Below, piece by piece: positions 40,884 to 49,338 of a stretch of 64,000 nucleotides of DNA. Positions within the stretch are counted from its first letter, which is position 1. Every line of letters starts with the position of its first letter. Both the position numbers and the translations under genes were made by a program. Below the pieces are notes generated by a model, which made no database searches, was not told where the DNA came from, and was given only the letters and a program-made list of their open reading frames with translations. Source of the DNA: Vibrio echinoideorum (GTDB lineage Bacteria > Pseudomonadota > Gammaproteobacteria > Enterobacterales > Vibrionaceae); NCBI RefSeq assembly GCF_024347455.1, contig NZ_AP025483.1:496001-560000 (forward strand). The letters run 5' to 3'.

Positions 40884-40900
40884 GCTTAAGTAACTGATAT

Positions 40901-40938
40901 AAAGATGCCCAATCCGTTGATTGGGCATCTTTTATTTT
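40901..40938 (+). terminator. Intrinsic terminator of alaS
   Basis: AAAGATGCCCAAT pairs with ATTGGGCATCTTT around a six-base loop, followed by TTATTTTG. Confidence 0.9.
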
Positions 40939-40978
40939 GCCTATTGGAAGCTTGTCTTAATAAGGTTTGATTGAGATT

Positions 40979-41058
40979 AACCAAGAAGTCTAGTGATAAC
41001 GTTAGACTCCTTGGTTAATTTTTTATTGCTTCGCCATGACGCGGAGCATGTGTTTTTT
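40979..41058 (+). promoter_or_regulatory. Tandem terminator-like hairpins in the aspartate kinase leader
   Basis: Two hairpins with U-tracts stand in a row. The first pairs AACCAAG-AGTCTA (40979-40992) with TAGACT-CTTGGTT (41003-41016) and is followed by AATTTTTT. The second pairs GCTTCGC (41028-41034) with GCGGAGC (41041-41047) and is followed closely by seven T (41052-41058). They lie after the alaS terminator and 45 bases before the kinase start, which suggests attenuation or a further terminator set. No leader peptide rich in Lys, Thr or Met was found, and the length is too short for a lysine riboswitch. Confidence 0.5.
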
Positions 41059-41103
41059 TGTCATATATAGACATTGGTCTTGGGAAGGTGAGGAAGGGTG
41101 AAA

Positions 41104-42285
41104 ATGCCTCTTATCGTGCAGAAATTTGGTGGAACGTCGGTGGGTTCAATAGAACGAATCCATCATGTAGCAGAGAAAATCATTGAAGCGAAAAATGAAG
41201 GGAACCAGATCCTGGTTGTCGTTTCTGCTATGTCAGGTGAAACAAATCGGTTAGTTAACTTGGCCTCACAAATTGATAGCGTACCAAACGCTAGAGAATT
41301 GGATGTGTTGTTAACGGCTGGAGAGCAAGTTTCTATGGCTTTGTTGGCGATGACGTTGCACAAGTTGGGTTATGAAGCGACATCGATGACTGGCTATCAA
41401 GCCAAAATACACACCGATGCGAATCATAATAATGCGACGATTGAGCGTATTGATACCGCTCCTATTAAAGCGCTGTTAGATGACGACCAGATTGTGATTG
41501 TTGCAGGCTTTCAAGGCGTTAATGCAAAAGGCGATATCACGACATTAGGCCGAGGTGGTTCAGATACCACTGCGGTTGCGTTGGCTGGAGCACTTCAAGC
41601 GAAAGAGTGTCAGATCTATACTGATGTTGATGGTGTTTACTCTTGCGACCCCAGAGTCGTGAAGCATTCGAAAAAATTAGATACCTTGGACTTTCCGTCT
41701 ATGGAAGAAATGGCTCGTAGAGGCGCAAAGGTATTACACCTGCCGTGTGTTCAGTTTGCGTGGCACCACAATGTACCACTGAGAGTGCTTTCAAGTTTTG
41801 AAGAAGGTGAGGGCACGTTGATCGCGGGTCACCAGTGTTTGAATGATATTGCTGGTATCGCCATTCAAAGAGATATGGTGCGTATTGAGTGTTTGAATGA
41901 AGATTTACCATCTTTCATATCGCATTGCCAACTGTTAGGGATCGAAGTCTGTAGTGTGATCGAGGAAACAGAACGAGCAGCACTCATTATTAAACAAGAC
42001 ATAAGTGCTAAATTAAAACTAGTTTTTGCAGAAAAAATCCGTAATAGTGAACAGGTTAGTTTGTTAACTGTGGTAGGAAGCCGAACACAAGATATTGTGG
42101 TCAGTTCACATGGATTGTTGTCTGAAGGCGAAATTGATGTACAACATCACTTATTGCAGCAGCAGTCTTTAACTTTGGTGATATCACCAACGCAAGTCGA
42201 TATGGCTGCTAACATATTACACAATGCATACATCGTAGCGCGTGAAACACAGGGTTATCCTAAAAAAGAAGTGCATTTTGGTTAA
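41104..42285 (+). CDS. Aspartate kinase, monofunctional
   Basis: This kinase phosphorylates L-aspartate, the entry step to lysine, threonine and methionine. From ATG 41104 it has 393 residues: the amino-acid kinase domain opens VQKFGGTSVGS, includes GRGGSDTTAVALAGAL and YTDVDGVYSCDPRVV, and two C-terminal ACT-like domains (about 250-390) provide feedback control. The compact size resembles the Bacillus-type LysC class and not E. coli LysC (449). The site AGGAAGG lies 6 bases before ATG; GTG 41098 is an alternative. It is probably the vibrio lysC between alaS and csrA; which end product inhibits it cannot be told. Confidence 0.93.
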   Translation: MPLIVQKFGGTSVGSIERIHHVAEKIIEAKNEGNQILVVVSAMSGETNRLVNLASQIDSVPNARELDVLLTAGEQVSMALLAMTLHKLGYEATSMTGYQAKIHTDANHNNATIERIDTAPIKALLDDDQIVIVAGFQGVNAKGDITTLGRGGSDTTAVALAGALQAKECQIYTDVDGVYSCDPRVVKHSKKLDTLDFPSMEEMARRGAKVLHLPCVQFAWHHNVPLRVLSSFEEGEGTLIAGHQCLNDIAGIAIQRDMVRIECLNEDLPSFISHCQLLGIEVCSVIEETERAALIIKQDISAKLKLVFAEKIRNSEQVSLLTVVGSRTQDIVVSSHGLLSEGEIDVQHHLLQQQSLTLVISPTQVDMAANILHNAYIVARETQGYPKKEVHFG

Positions 42286-42377
42286 ATAAACTCAATCGAT
42301 AGTTTACGAAAATATAACTTTTGTTGGATAATGCTCTCGTAGCTAGATAAATTTAGAGATTACTCAAGGAGCAAAGA

Positions 42378-42575
42378 ATGCTAATTTTGACTCGCCGCGT
42401 TGGCGAAACACTGATGATTGGTGATGAAGTAACAGTTACTGTACTTGGCGTTAAAGGTAACCAAGTACGTATTGGTGTTAACGCACCTAAAGAAGTATCT
42501 GTTCACCGTGAAGAGATCTACATGCGCATTCAAGCTGAAAAAGGTAATGGTAACGTTGCACCTGGCAACTACTAA
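42378..42575 (+). CDS. csrA: Carbon storage regulator CsrA
   Basis: This RNA-binding regulator of 65 residues binds GGA motifs in mRNA leaders and controls carbon flux, motility, biofilm and quorum sensing. [16 protein letters not shown] at the N-terminus and [12 protein letters not shown] with the RNA-contacting Arg44 are intact. CAAGGAGCAAAGA upstream is a strong ribosome site. The BarA/VarS sensor at 16025-18838 feeds the pathway that titrates CsrA with small RNAs. It is followed by a clear terminator. Confidence 0.98.
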   Translation: MLILTRRVGETLMIGDEVTVTVLGVKGNQVRIGVNAPKEVSVHREEIYMRIQAEKGNGNVAPGNY

Positions 42576-42590
42576 TACTTTTGCGTAGAG

Positions 42591-42620
42591 AAAGGGCTAG
42601 CATTGTTGCTAGCCTTTTTT
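42591..42620 (+). terminator. Intrinsic terminator of csrA
   Basis: GGCTAGCA pairs with TGCTAGCC around TTGT, followed by six T. Confidence 0.9.
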
Positions 42621-43004
42621 GATCTTGAGGAACAGAAAAGAACGTTTGGATATACATTGGTTGTATAACTGCTTTGTTTTGAACTGGCGAAGCGCCGGTT
42701 TCATTAATCGGTGAAATGCAAACATGCTGAGTACGATCGTTTATCTGTTTTTGTTTGCCAAAGTTCAAGATTTGTTAGCTTACCCTATGGCGCAATTACG
42801 CATCCCGTAGTATTGTGCAAACAGCGGTAGCACTTGCTGCTGGATAAATTAGATAATTGTTTTCGGTTGTTTATTATGGCTAATCTTTCACCTTAATTTT
42901 TAAGGGAAAAAGCGTTAAATTGATCTTATAAGTTCAATTTGCAAGCGCTTTGATTAAATAGCAAACGGTTGGATGTTTTTGTCCTATTTTTTTCAATAAA
43001 GTGT

Positions 43005-43032
43005 TTGACATATTTTCGGTAAAACGTAATAT
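43005..43032 (+). promoter_or_regulatory. Promoter of the tRNA-Ser/tRNA-Arg cluster
   Basis: A perfect -35 TTGACA (43005-43010) is 16 bases from TAATAT (43027-43032). The next bases (GTGCCTCCGC) are GC-rich, the discriminator style of stringently controlled stable-RNA promoters. Confidence 0.75.
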
Positions 43033-43047
43033 GTGCCTCCGCAAGAC

Positions 43048-43140
43048 GGTGAGGTGGCCGAGAGGCCGAAGGCGCTCCCCTGCTAAGGGAGTATGTGGTT
43101 TATAGCCGCATCGAGGGTTCGAATCCCTCCCTCACCGCCA
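43048..43140 (+). tRNA. tRNA-Ser(GCT)
   Basis: This 93-nt type II tRNA has acceptor stem GGTGAGG/CCTCACC, encoded CCA, a long variable arm and anticodon loop CTGCTAA with anticodon GCT. It decodes AGC and AGU. It is the first gene of the cluster, just after the promoter. Confidence 0.97.
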
Positions 43141-43186
43141 TTTCTTGCACGTTTGAATTTGCACGCAAACACAGAAGTAACAATGT

Positions 43187-43263
43187 GCGCCCTTAGCTCA
43201 GCTGGATAGAGTACCTGGCTACGAACCAGGCGGTCGGAGGTTCGAATCCTCCAGGGCGCACCA
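43187..43263 (+). tRNA. tRNA-Arg(ACG), copy 1
   Basis: This 77-nt tRNA has acceptor GCGCCCT, encoded CCA and anticodon loop CTACGAA with anticodon ACG (A34 becomes inosine through TadA; reads CGU, CGC, CGA). It is identical to the seven copies downstream. Confidence 0.97.
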
Positions 43264-43311
43264 TTCTTAATATTACTTTGTTAAGAAGTGATAGATTAGA
43301 ATAATGAATTA

Positions 43312-43404
43312 GGTGAGGTGGCCGAGTGGCCGAAGGCGCTCCCCTGCTAAGGGAGTATGTGGTTTGTAGCCGCATCGAGGGTTCGAATCCCTCCCTCACC
43401 GCCA
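43312..43404 (+). tRNA. tRNA-Ser(GCT), copy 2
   Basis: This 93-nt copy differs from the first serine gene at two visible positions: AGTGGCC instead of AGAGGCC in the D arm, and TTTGTAGCC instead of TTTATAGCC in the variable arm. It has anticodon GCT and an encoded CCA. Confidence 0.97.
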
Positions 43405-43488
43405 TTCATTACAGGCCTATGGCCTTTTTTTTGTTTCGTAGAAACAGAATGTGATATATTTCACAACTTCTTCTTTTGAAGACACCGT

Positions 43489-43565
43489 GCGCCCTTAGCT
43501 CAGCTGGATAGAGTACCTGGCTACGAACCAGGCGGTCGGAGGTTCGAATCCTCCAGGGCGCACCA
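43489..43565 (+). tRNA. tRNA-Arg(ACG), copy 2
   Basis: This is a 77-nt gene with anticodon ACG and encoded CCA. The following 83-base spacer begins the series of related spacers that carry a hairpin just after the gene. Confidence 0.97.
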
Positions 43566-43648
43566 CTATTTAGGGTTTTCACTAACCCTGATGTTGATGA
43601 TTTAGTTTGGCTCAATTACCTTACTTCATAATTAATATCGAAACCGTT

Positions 43649-43725
43649 GCGCCCTTAGCTCAGCTGGATAGAGTACCTGGCTACGAACCAGGCGGTCGGA
43701 GGTTCGAATCCTCCAGGGCGCACCA
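43649..43725 (+). tRNA. tRNA-Arg(ACG), copy 3
   Basis: This 77-nt gene with anticodon ACG and encoded CCA, together with its 100-base spacer, forms the first of two identical 177-bp units (43649-43825 and 43826-44002). Confidence 0.97.
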
Positions 43726-43825
43726 CTTTTAGGGTTTTCACTAACCCTGATATTGAACGTTTAGTTTGGCTTTATTGTCTTAACGGCTTTATTGCTTTAA
43801 TTAACAGCTTAATATCGAAACCGTT

Positions 43826-43902
43826 GCGCCCTTAGCTCAGCTGGATAGAGTACCTGGCTACGAACCAGGCGGTCGGAGGTTCGAATCCTCCAGGGCGCAC
43901 CA
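43826..43902 (+). tRNA. tRNA-Arg(ACG), copy 4
   Basis: This 77-nt gene with anticodon ACG and encoded CCA is the second of the two identical 177-bp units; its 100-base spacer equals that of copy 3. Confidence 0.97.
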
Positions 43903-44002
43903 CTTTTAGGGTTTTCACTAACCCTGATATTGAACGTTTAGTTTGGCTTTATTGTCTTAACGGCTTTATTGCTTTAATTAACAGCTTAATATCGAAACCG
44001 TT

Positions 44003-44079
44003 GCGCCCTTAGCTCAGCTGGATAGAGTACCTGGCTACGAACCAGGCGGTCGGAGGTTCGAATCCTCCAGGGCGCACCA
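44003..44079 (+). tRNA. tRNA-Arg(ACG), copy 5
   Basis: This 77-nt gene with anticodon ACG and encoded CCA, with its 84-base spacer, forms the first of two identical 161-bp units (44003-44163 and 44164-44324). Confidence 0.97.
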
Positions 44080-44163
44080 CTATTTAGGGTTTTCATTAAT
44101 CCTGATGTTGAACGTTTAGTTTTGCTTTATTGCCTTAACTGAAAGCTTAATATCGAAACCGTT

Positions 44164-44240
44164 GCGCCCTTAGCTCAGCTGGATAGAGTACCTGGCTACG
44201 AACCAGGCGGTCGGAGGTTCGAATCCTCCAGGGCGCACCA
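44164..44240 (+). tRNA. tRNA-Arg(ACG), copy 6
   Basis: This 77-nt gene with anticodon ACG and encoded CCA is the second of the identical 161-bp units. Confidence 0.97.
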
Positions 44241-44324
44241 CTATTTAGGGTTTTCATTAATCCTGATGTTGAACGTTTAGTTTTGCTTTATTGCCTTAAC
44301 TGAAAGCTTAATATCGAAACCGTT

Positions 44325-44401
44325 GCGCCCTTAGCTCAGCTGGATAGAGTACCTGGCTACGAACCAGGCGGTCGGAGGTTCGAATCCTCCAGGGCGCACC
44401 A
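44325..44401 (+). tRNA. tRNA-Arg(ACG), copy 7
   Basis: This is a 77-nt gene with anticodon ACG and encoded CCA. Its 83-base spacer resembles that of copy 2, differing at only a few positions. Confidence 0.97.
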
Positions 44402-44484
44402 CTATTTAGGGTTTTCACTAACCCTGATGTTGATGGTTTAGTTTGGCTTAACTGCCTTACTTTATAATTAATATCGAAACCGTT

Positions 44485-44561
44485 GCGCCCTTAGCTCAGC
44501 TGGATAGAGTACCTGGCTACGAACCAGGCGGTCGGAGGTTCGAATCCTCCAGGGCGCACCA
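44485..44561 (+). tRNA. tRNA-Arg(ACG), copy 8
   Basis: This is the last 77-nt gene, with anticodon ACG and encoded CCA. It is followed after about ten bases by the operon terminator and lacks the spacer hairpin. Confidence 0.97.
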
Positions 44562-44570
44562 CCTTATTAA

Positions 44571-44600
44571 AAAAAGCCTCGTTTATACGAGGCTTTTTTT
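44571..44600 (+). terminator. Terminator of the tRNA cluster
   Basis: AAAAAGCCTCG pairs with CGAGGCTTTTTTT around a six-base loop, followed by a T run. Confidence 0.93.
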
Positions 44601-44840
44601 ATGTCTGCTGTAAATTTGTTGCGATAATGTTAAATTTTGTCGTTGTTTAACTTGTTGTATTTAAAGTGATTCTTGATTGCTTCTTTGTTATTCCACCTTT
44701 CTCATATCATTTCCAAGAAAAGCTCCGTTTAAGTCACAGTTTAAATATCTAAAAATGACGTATTTGACAGATTTATGTGATCTGATAGGCGAATAATTAA
44801 CCTTATGTGTGCGTTATCCGTAACAGAACCTTAAACAAAA

Positions 44841-44868
44841 TTGACAAACTTTTACCAATCGAGATAAT
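44841..44868 (+). promoter_or_regulatory. Near-consensus promoter of oadGAB
   Basis: TTGACA (44841-44846), 16 bases, GATAAT (44863-44868). The predicted start is near 44875, which leaves a leader of about 62 nt and places an alternative upstream ATG (44871) at the transcript end, supporting 44937 as the true oadG start. Confidence 0.65.
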
Positions 44869-44936
44869 CCATGGGTCGGGATCACTATTCGCTGAAATCC
44901 TGCACTTATGTCAGGATGACGAAGAAAGGAAGCAAC

Positions 44937-45194
44937 ATGACTAATATTGGAAGCCTGCTAGGAGATGCAGCAACTCTAATGATAACGGGAATGTCCGTTG
45001 TCTTTATTTTCCTAACTATTCTAGTTTACCTCGTTCGGTTGATGTCAAAACTGGTACCAGAAGAAGTACCTGAACCGATCGCAGCACCTAAAAAAATTCA
45101 AAAATCACAATCAAACCCTTCTGCTGTTAGTCCACAAGTTGTGGCAGCAATTTCGGCCGCGGTTCATCAATACCGTGCGTCTACTGCTAAGTAG
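44937..45194 (+). CDS. oadG: Oxaloacetate decarboxylase gamma subunit OadG
   Basis: This small membrane subunit of 85 residues belongs to the sodium-pumping oxaloacetate decarboxylase. It has one membrane segment (about residues 12-34, TLMITGMSVVFIFLTILVYL) and a Pro/Ala-rich cytoplasmic tail that binds the alpha subunit and zinc. ATG 44937 has AAAGGA seven bases upstream. It opens the oadG-oadA-oadB operon; the membrane complex exports sodium ions while decarboxylating oxaloacetate, which suits a marine organism that uses sodium energetics. Confidence 0.92.
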   Translation: MTNIGSLLGDAATLMITGMSVVFIFLTILVYLVRLMSKLVPEEVPEPIAAPKKIQKSQSNPSAVSPQVVAAISAAVHQYRASTAK

Positions 45195-45225
45195 CATTTA
45201 AAGGATTAAAAAGGAGTTTATGAGC

Positions 45226-47010
45226 ATGTCTAAACCACTAGCTATCACAGATGTGGTACTTCGTGACGCGCACCAGTCACTATTTGCTACTCGTATGCGT
45301 ATCGAAGATATGCTGCCTATTGCGGCAGAACTGGATAAAGTCGGTTACTGGTCATTAGAGACTTGGGGCGGCGCGACGTTTGATTCGTGTATCCGTTTTC
45401 TTGGAGAAGATCCTTGGGAGCGTTTGCGTGAACTGAAAAAAGCGATGCCAAATACACCAATGCAGATGCTACTGCGTGGTCAAAACCTGTTAGGTTACCG
45501 TCACTACGCGGATGATGTAGTAGAAAAGTTTGTTGAACGTGCCCACAAGAATGGCATGGACGTCTTCCGTATTTTTGATGCGATGAATGACGTACGTAAC
45601 TTTGAAACAGCAGTGAAAGCAACGATTGACGTTGGTGGCCACGCTCAAGGTACGTTGTCTTACACAACCAGTCCGGTACACAACTCAGATACGTGGGTTG
45701 ATTTGGCTAAGCGCCTAGAGGATTTAGGTTGTCATTCTCTATGTATCAAAGATATGTCTGGTTTATTAAAGCCCTATGAAGCGGAAGAGTTGATTACACG
45801 TATCAAAGCATCGTGTGACGTGCCTCTAGCGCTACATAGCCACGCAACAACGGGTCTATCGACAGCGACTGCGGTTAAAGCAGTTGAAGCCGGGATCGAT
45901 ATTTTAGACACCGCAATTTCTTCAATGAGCTGTACTTACGGGCACACGCCAACCGAAACGGTTGTAGCGATGTTAGAAGGTACAGAGCGTGACACTAATC
46001 TTAAGCTTGATCAGATCGAACCGATCGCCGCTTACTTCCGTAATGTACGTAAAAAGTATGCGAAGTGGGAAGGCCAACTTAAAGGTGTGGATTCACGTAT
46101 CTTGATTGCTCAAGTTCCTGGTGGCATGTTGACGAACATGGAAGGCCAGCTCAAAGAGCAAGGCGCAGCGGATCGTATGGACGAAGTTCTGGAAGAGATC
46201 CCTCGCGTACGTAAAGAGCTCGGTTACATCCCTTTGGTAACGCCAACTTCTCAGATTGTCGGTACTCAAGCGGTTATCAACGTTTTAACTGGTGAGCGCT
46301 ATAAGAGCATCACTAAAGAGACGGCGGGTCTACTGAAAGGCGAATACGGTCAAGCTCCTGCTGAGGTTGATGCTGAACTACAAGCAAAAGTTCTAAATGG
46401 TGCAGAGCCAATTACTTGTCGTCCTGCTGATTTACTTAAATCAGAGATGGATACGTTAACGACAGATCTTTTAGAGAAAGCTAAATCAGATGGCATTTCT
46501 TTAGCTGAAGACACCGTTGATGACATACTGACTTACGCGCTGTTCCCACAGGTCGGTCTTAAGTTCCTTAAGAATCGCCGTAACCCTGAAGCATTTGAGC
46601 CTGCACCAACGTTAGAAACAGCGGCTCCAGTTGCAGCAGCTCCGGTACAAGCTTCTGGTAGCATTGAAAGCTACAGCGTGAAGGTTGACGGGCAAGTTTA
46701 TGATGTCGAAGTTGGTCCTCAAGGTGAACTCACATCTGTAGCACCATCGGCAAAGCCTGCTCAAGCAACTCAAGCTGCACCTGTGGCTGCGTCTGACGCA
46801 GAAGCTGTTCCAGCACCGTTGGCAGGTAATATCTTCAAAGTAATAGTTCAAGCAGGCTCTGAAGTTGCTGAAGGCGATGTGCTACTTATCTTGGAAGCGA
46901 TGAAGATGGAAACGGAAGTTCGTGCTGCTCGCAGTGGCATCGTGCAAGAACTGAATGTTAAAGAAGGCGATGCAGTTACTGTAGGCGCTCCACTACTAAG
47001 CTTAGCGTAA
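45226..47010 (+). CDS. oadA: Oxaloacetate decarboxylase alpha subunit OadA
   Basis: This biotin-dependent carboxyltransferase subunit has 594 residues from ATG 45226. The N-terminal carboxyltransferase TIM barrel includes [15 protein letters not shown] with the metal-site residues, then a conserved domain, a Pro/Ala linker (about 470-520) and the C-terminal biotinyl domain with the biotinylated lysine in [10 protein letters not shown]. The frame has an ATG at 45220; 45226 lies at a better distance from AAGGAG. It can be confused with pyruvate carboxylase subunit B, but neighbouring oadG and oadB settle the call. Confidence 0.96.
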   Translation: MSKPLAITDVVLRDAHQSLFATRMRIEDMLPIAAELDKVGYWSLETWGGATFDSCIRFLGEDPWERLRELKKAMPNTPMQMLLRGQNLLGYRHYADDVVEKFVERAHKNGMDVFRIFDAMNDVRNFETAVKATIDVGGHAQGTLSYTTSPVHNSDTWVDLAKRLEDLGCHSLCIKDMSGLLKPYEAEELITRIKASCDVPLALHSHATTGLSTATAVKAVEAGIDILDTAISSMSCTYGHTPTETVVAMLEGTERDTNLKLDQIEPIAAYFRNVRKKYAKWEGQLKGVDSRILIAQVPGGMLTNMEGQLKEQGAADRMDEVLEEIPRVRKELGYIPLVTPTSQIVGTQAVINVLTGERYKSITKETAGLLKGEYGQAPAEVDAELQAKVLNGAEPITCRPADLLKSEMDTLTTDLLEKAKSDGISLAEDTVDDILTYALFPQVGLKFLKNRRNPEAFEPAPTLETAAPVAAAPVQASGSIESYSVKVDGQVYDVEVGPQGELTSVAPSAKPAQATQAAPVAASDAEAVPAPLAGNIFKVIVQAGSEVAEGDVLLILEAMKMETEVRAARSGIVQELNVKEGDAVTVGAPLLSLA

Positions 47011-47019
47011 GGGAGTACC

Positions 47020-48150
47020 ATGGAAGGATTGATGACCTTATGGTCTGAAACTGGGATTGCGAACTTTGAGTTCGGCCAGATCTGTATGATGTTGGTTGGT
47101 TGCTTATTGTTATTTTTGGCAATTCGCAAAGGATTTGAACCATTGCTGCTATTACCGATTGGTTTCGGTGCTGTGTTGGCGAATATTCCAAATGCAGGAT
47201 TTACCGATCCAGGTGGATTGCTTTACTACGTGTATTACATAGGTATTGAGACAGGTGTTTTCCCGCTACTGATCTTTATGGGTGTTGGTGCAATGACGGA
47301 CTTTGGTGCGTTGATTGCTAACCCTAAAACATTATGGTTAGGGGCTGCGGCTCAATTTGGTATTTTCGCAACGCTGTTTGGTGCGATATTGTTGAATTAT
47401 GTTCCAGGAATGGAATTCTCAATGGCAGATGCTTCGTCAATTGCGATTATTGGTGGTGCCGATGGCCCAACCGCGATCTTCTTGGCGAGTAAGTTATCTC
47501 CTGATTTATTAGGTGCAATTGCAGTAGCGGCATATAGCTACATGGCTTTGGTTCCTATTATTCAGCCGCCAATCATGAAAGCGCTGACGACTCCGGAAGA
47601 ACGCAAAATTAAGATGGCTCAACTTCGTCATGTTAGCAAAGCGGAGAAGATTCTTTTCCCGCTGGCTGTACTATTGATGACGATTTTGTTCCTACCTTCA
47701 GCGACACCTCTAGTAGGTATGTTCTGTCTGGGTAACTTAATGCGTGAAGCTGGTGTGGTTGATCGACTGTCGAAAACAGCGCAAAACGAGCTGATTAATA
47801 TTGTGACTATCTTCTTAGGCCTCGGTGTTGGTTCTAAGTTGCAGGCTGAACAATTCTTGAACTTAGAAACCCTAGGTATCTTAGGTTTAGGTGCGGTAGC
47901 GTTCAGTATTGGTACTGCGGGTGGTGTATTGATGGCGAAAGTACTGAATCGCTTCTCGGAAGAAGACATTAACCCACTTATTGGCGCTGCTGGTGTATCA
48001 GCGGTTCCGATGGCGGCTCGTGTTGTGAACAAGGTTGGTTTAGAGGCAAACCCTCAGAACTTCTTGTTGATGCATGCGATGGGCCCGAACGTGGCTGGTG
48101 TACTTGGTAGTGCCGTTGCGGCGGGTATCCTTTTAGCCTTAGTGGGTTAA
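47020..48150 (+). CDS. oadB: Oxaloacetate decarboxylase beta subunit OadB
   Basis: This integral membrane subunit of 376 residues decarboxylates carboxybiotin and moves sodium ions outward. About nine to eleven hydrophobic segments are visible, and the conserved [15 protein letters not shown] region carries the catalytic Asp. It starts 10 bp after oadA. A terminator follows at 48296. Confidence 0.96.
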   Translation: MEGLMTLWSETGIANFEFGQICMMLVGCLLLFLAIRKGFEPLLLLPIGFGAVLANIPNAGFTDPGGLLYYVYYIGIETGVFPLLIFMGVGAMTDFGALIANPKTLWLGAAAQFGIFATLFGAILLNYVPGMEFSMADASSIAIIGGADGPTAIFLASKLSPDLLGAIAVAAYSYMALVPIIQPPIMKALTTPEERKIKMAQLRHVSKAEKILFPLAVLLMTILFLPSATPLVGMFCLGNLMREAGVVDRLSKTAQNELINIVTIFLGLGVGSKLQAEQFLNLETLGILGLGAVAFSIGTAGGVLMAKVLNRFSEEDINPLIGAAGVSAVPMAARVVNKVGLEANPQNFLLMHAMGPNVAGVLGSAVAAGILLALVG

Positions 48151-48210
48151 CAGGATAACGAGTTAATGGCCAAATGGACTTATTGTTTATTTTAGGTTTT
48201 AGCTCGTTAC

Positions 48211-48242
48211 TCGTTACGTTAATTAGTCGTTACGTTAATTGG
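48211..48242. repeat. Short direct repeat after oadB
   Basis: A 16-base unit TCGTTACGTTAATT(A/G)G occurs twice in tandem in the spacer between oadB and its terminator. No function is apparent. Confidence 0.8.
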
Positions 48243-48295
48243 TCGTCAATTTACGAATGAGCGGTTAACTTCGCCTTATTAAATGGTTTATAGTC

Positions 48296-48326
48296 AAAGG
48301 GATGCTTTCGCATCCCTTTCTTTTTA
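48296..48326 (+). terminator. Terminator of the oad operon
   Basis: AAAGGGATGC pairs with GCATCCCTTT around TTTC, followed by CTTTTTATC. Confidence 0.88.
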
Positions 48327-48378
48327 TCAATTAGGGTGTTTGCTCACTAGGGCTTTTATCAATCAAGGAAATGTGGAA

Positions 48379-49332
48379 ATGGAAAATAAACAGATAGCGA
48401 TTACTCAATTCGGCGGCGTCGAAAACCTAAGTATTCAAACCAGTGCTATTCCTGAGCCTAAAGCCGGGGAGGTCGTGGTTAAAGTTTCTTTTTCAGGCAT
48501 TAATCCGATTGATGTCAAAACCCGTGCTGGCCTTGGTTGGGCTGCAGCACAGAACAAAGATAACCTGCCTTGGGTACCTGGTTATGACATTTCAGGGCAA
48601 ATTGTCACCCTAGGCGAACAGGCAGAGTGTTTTACTGTTGGTGATAACGTTGCCGGCTTTATTGGCTTTCCATTGCAAGGCGGCGGTTACAGCCAATATG
48701 TGTGTGTCCCAGAAACGGCATTAAGCATGGTTCCTGATTCGGTCACTCTAGAAGCGGCAGCTGCATTACCACTAGCCAGCCAAACGGCAGCGCAAGCGCT
48801 CAACAAAGCTGAAGTGAAAGAGGGCGATCGCGTACTCATCTTGGCGGGCGCAGGCGGCGTTGGTCATCTAGCGGTTCAAATTGCCGTGGCAGCGAAAGCC
48901 GAGGTTTACACTACTTGTAGCGAAGCCAATCTTGATTACTTAGCAACGTTAGGCGCTCATGCGATTAACTATAGGTTTGCTCCAGCATCAGAAAGAGTAT
49001 CCGATGTTGATGTACTGATTGATTTGGTCGGTGGCGATACGGCACTTGATGCATTGAAGTGCCTGAAAGATGGCGCGAGAGTCGTGACAGTCCCAACCTT
49101 GTCTGCAGAACTGATCTGTGAAAAAGCCACACTACTGGGTTTTACTGCATCAGGTATGCTGGTTGCGCCAAACCCAGAGCAAATGGACACCATGCTTTAC
49201 ATGGTCAGCGTCGGATTGCTCAAAACAGAAATTCAAGGTATCTACCCGCTAGATGAAGCGCAGTCAGCTCATCTACAGGTTGAAACCGGGCACACCAGAG
49301 GCAAGGTACTGCTTAAGATGCAAGAAGGTTGA
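48379..49332 (+). CDS. Quinone-oxidoreductase-like medium-chain dehydrogenase
   Basis: This 317-residue protein of the zinc-free MDR superfamily resembles NADPH-quinone oxidoreductases. The N-terminal GroES-like domain contains the typical SGINPIDVKTRAG and PGYDISGQIVTLGEQ; the Rossmann motif is AGAGGVGHLAVQIA (about 153-166). No structural zinc cysteine cluster is present, so it is unlikely to be an alcohol dehydrogenase. ATG 48379 has AAGGAAATG upstream. The physiological substrate cannot be stated. It lies just before a YqaA-like membrane gene (6 bp). Confidence 0.88.
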   Translation: MENKQIAITQFGGVENLSIQTSAIPEPKAGEVVVKVSFSGINPIDVKTRAGLGWAAAQNKDNLPWVPGYDISGQIVTLGEQAECFTVGDNVAGFIGFPLQGGGYSQYVCVPETALSMVPDSVTLEAAAALPLASQTAAQALNKAEVKEGDRVLILAGAGGVGHLAVQIAVAAKAEVYTTCSEANLDYLATLGAHAINYRFAPASERVSDVDVLIDLVGGDTALDALKCLKDGARVVTVPTLSAELICEKATLLGFTASGMLVAPNPEQMDTMLYMVSVGLLKTEIQGIYPLDEAQSAHLQVETGHTRGKVLLKMQEG

Positions 49333-49338
49333 TATGCA

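Larger units (their letters stand above)
42576..43047. other. Gene-free stretch between csrA and the tRNA cluster
   Basis: These 472 bases hold the csrA terminator, an 8-bp stem-loop without a U tract (42682-42700), a bounded inverted repeat (42909-42951: AAAGCG.AAATTGA with TCAATTT.CGCTTT) and the tRNA promoter. No protein gene was found. Confidence 0.75.
43489..44561 (+). repeat. Tandem tRNA-Arg units with related spacers
   Basis: Seven identical tRNA-Arg genes are joined by six spacers of 83, 100, 100, 84, 84 and 83 bases. The two 100-base spacers are identical, as are the two 84-base ones. All six end TAATATCGAAACCGTT. All begin within 8 bases of CCA with a small hairpin, AGGGTTttcactAACCCT or AGGGTTttcattAATCCT, in which the C-to-T change keeps pairing as G-U. 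Confidence 0.95.
44562..44936. other. Gene-free stretch between the tRNA cluster and oadG
   Basis: These 375 bases hold the tRNA terminator and the oad promoter. A second TTGACA occurs at 44764-44769 without a good -10 and with a CRP half-site nearby (TGTGATC). No protein or RNA gene was seen. Confidence 0.75.

Noticed and set aside
40944..41103. Lysine riboswitch before aspartate kinase
   Set aside because: The stretch is too short for the five-helix lysine riboswitch and none of its conserved core was recognised.
43193..43405. Minus-strand open frame of 70 codons containing GFEP-type motifs
   Set aside because: It is antisense to tRNA-Arg and tRNA-Ser; this is the known spurious translation of tRNA genes.
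43409..43615. Minus-strand open frame of 68 codons
   Set aside because: It is antisense to tRNA-Arg copy 2 and its flanks, with no family resemblance.
43048..44561. tRNA cluster as integration site of a mobile element
   Set aside because: No integrase, direct att repeat or foreign gene lies beside the cluster; the flanks are csrA and oadGAB.
43489..44561. CRISPR-like regular repeats
   Set aside because: The regular units are tRNA genes with conserved spacers; there are no cas genes or short direct repeats.
44764..44800. TTGACA with TGTGATC as a CRP-controlled promoter of oadGAB
   Set aside because: No -10 at the right distance and no second CRP half-site; the promoter at 44841-44868 is better.
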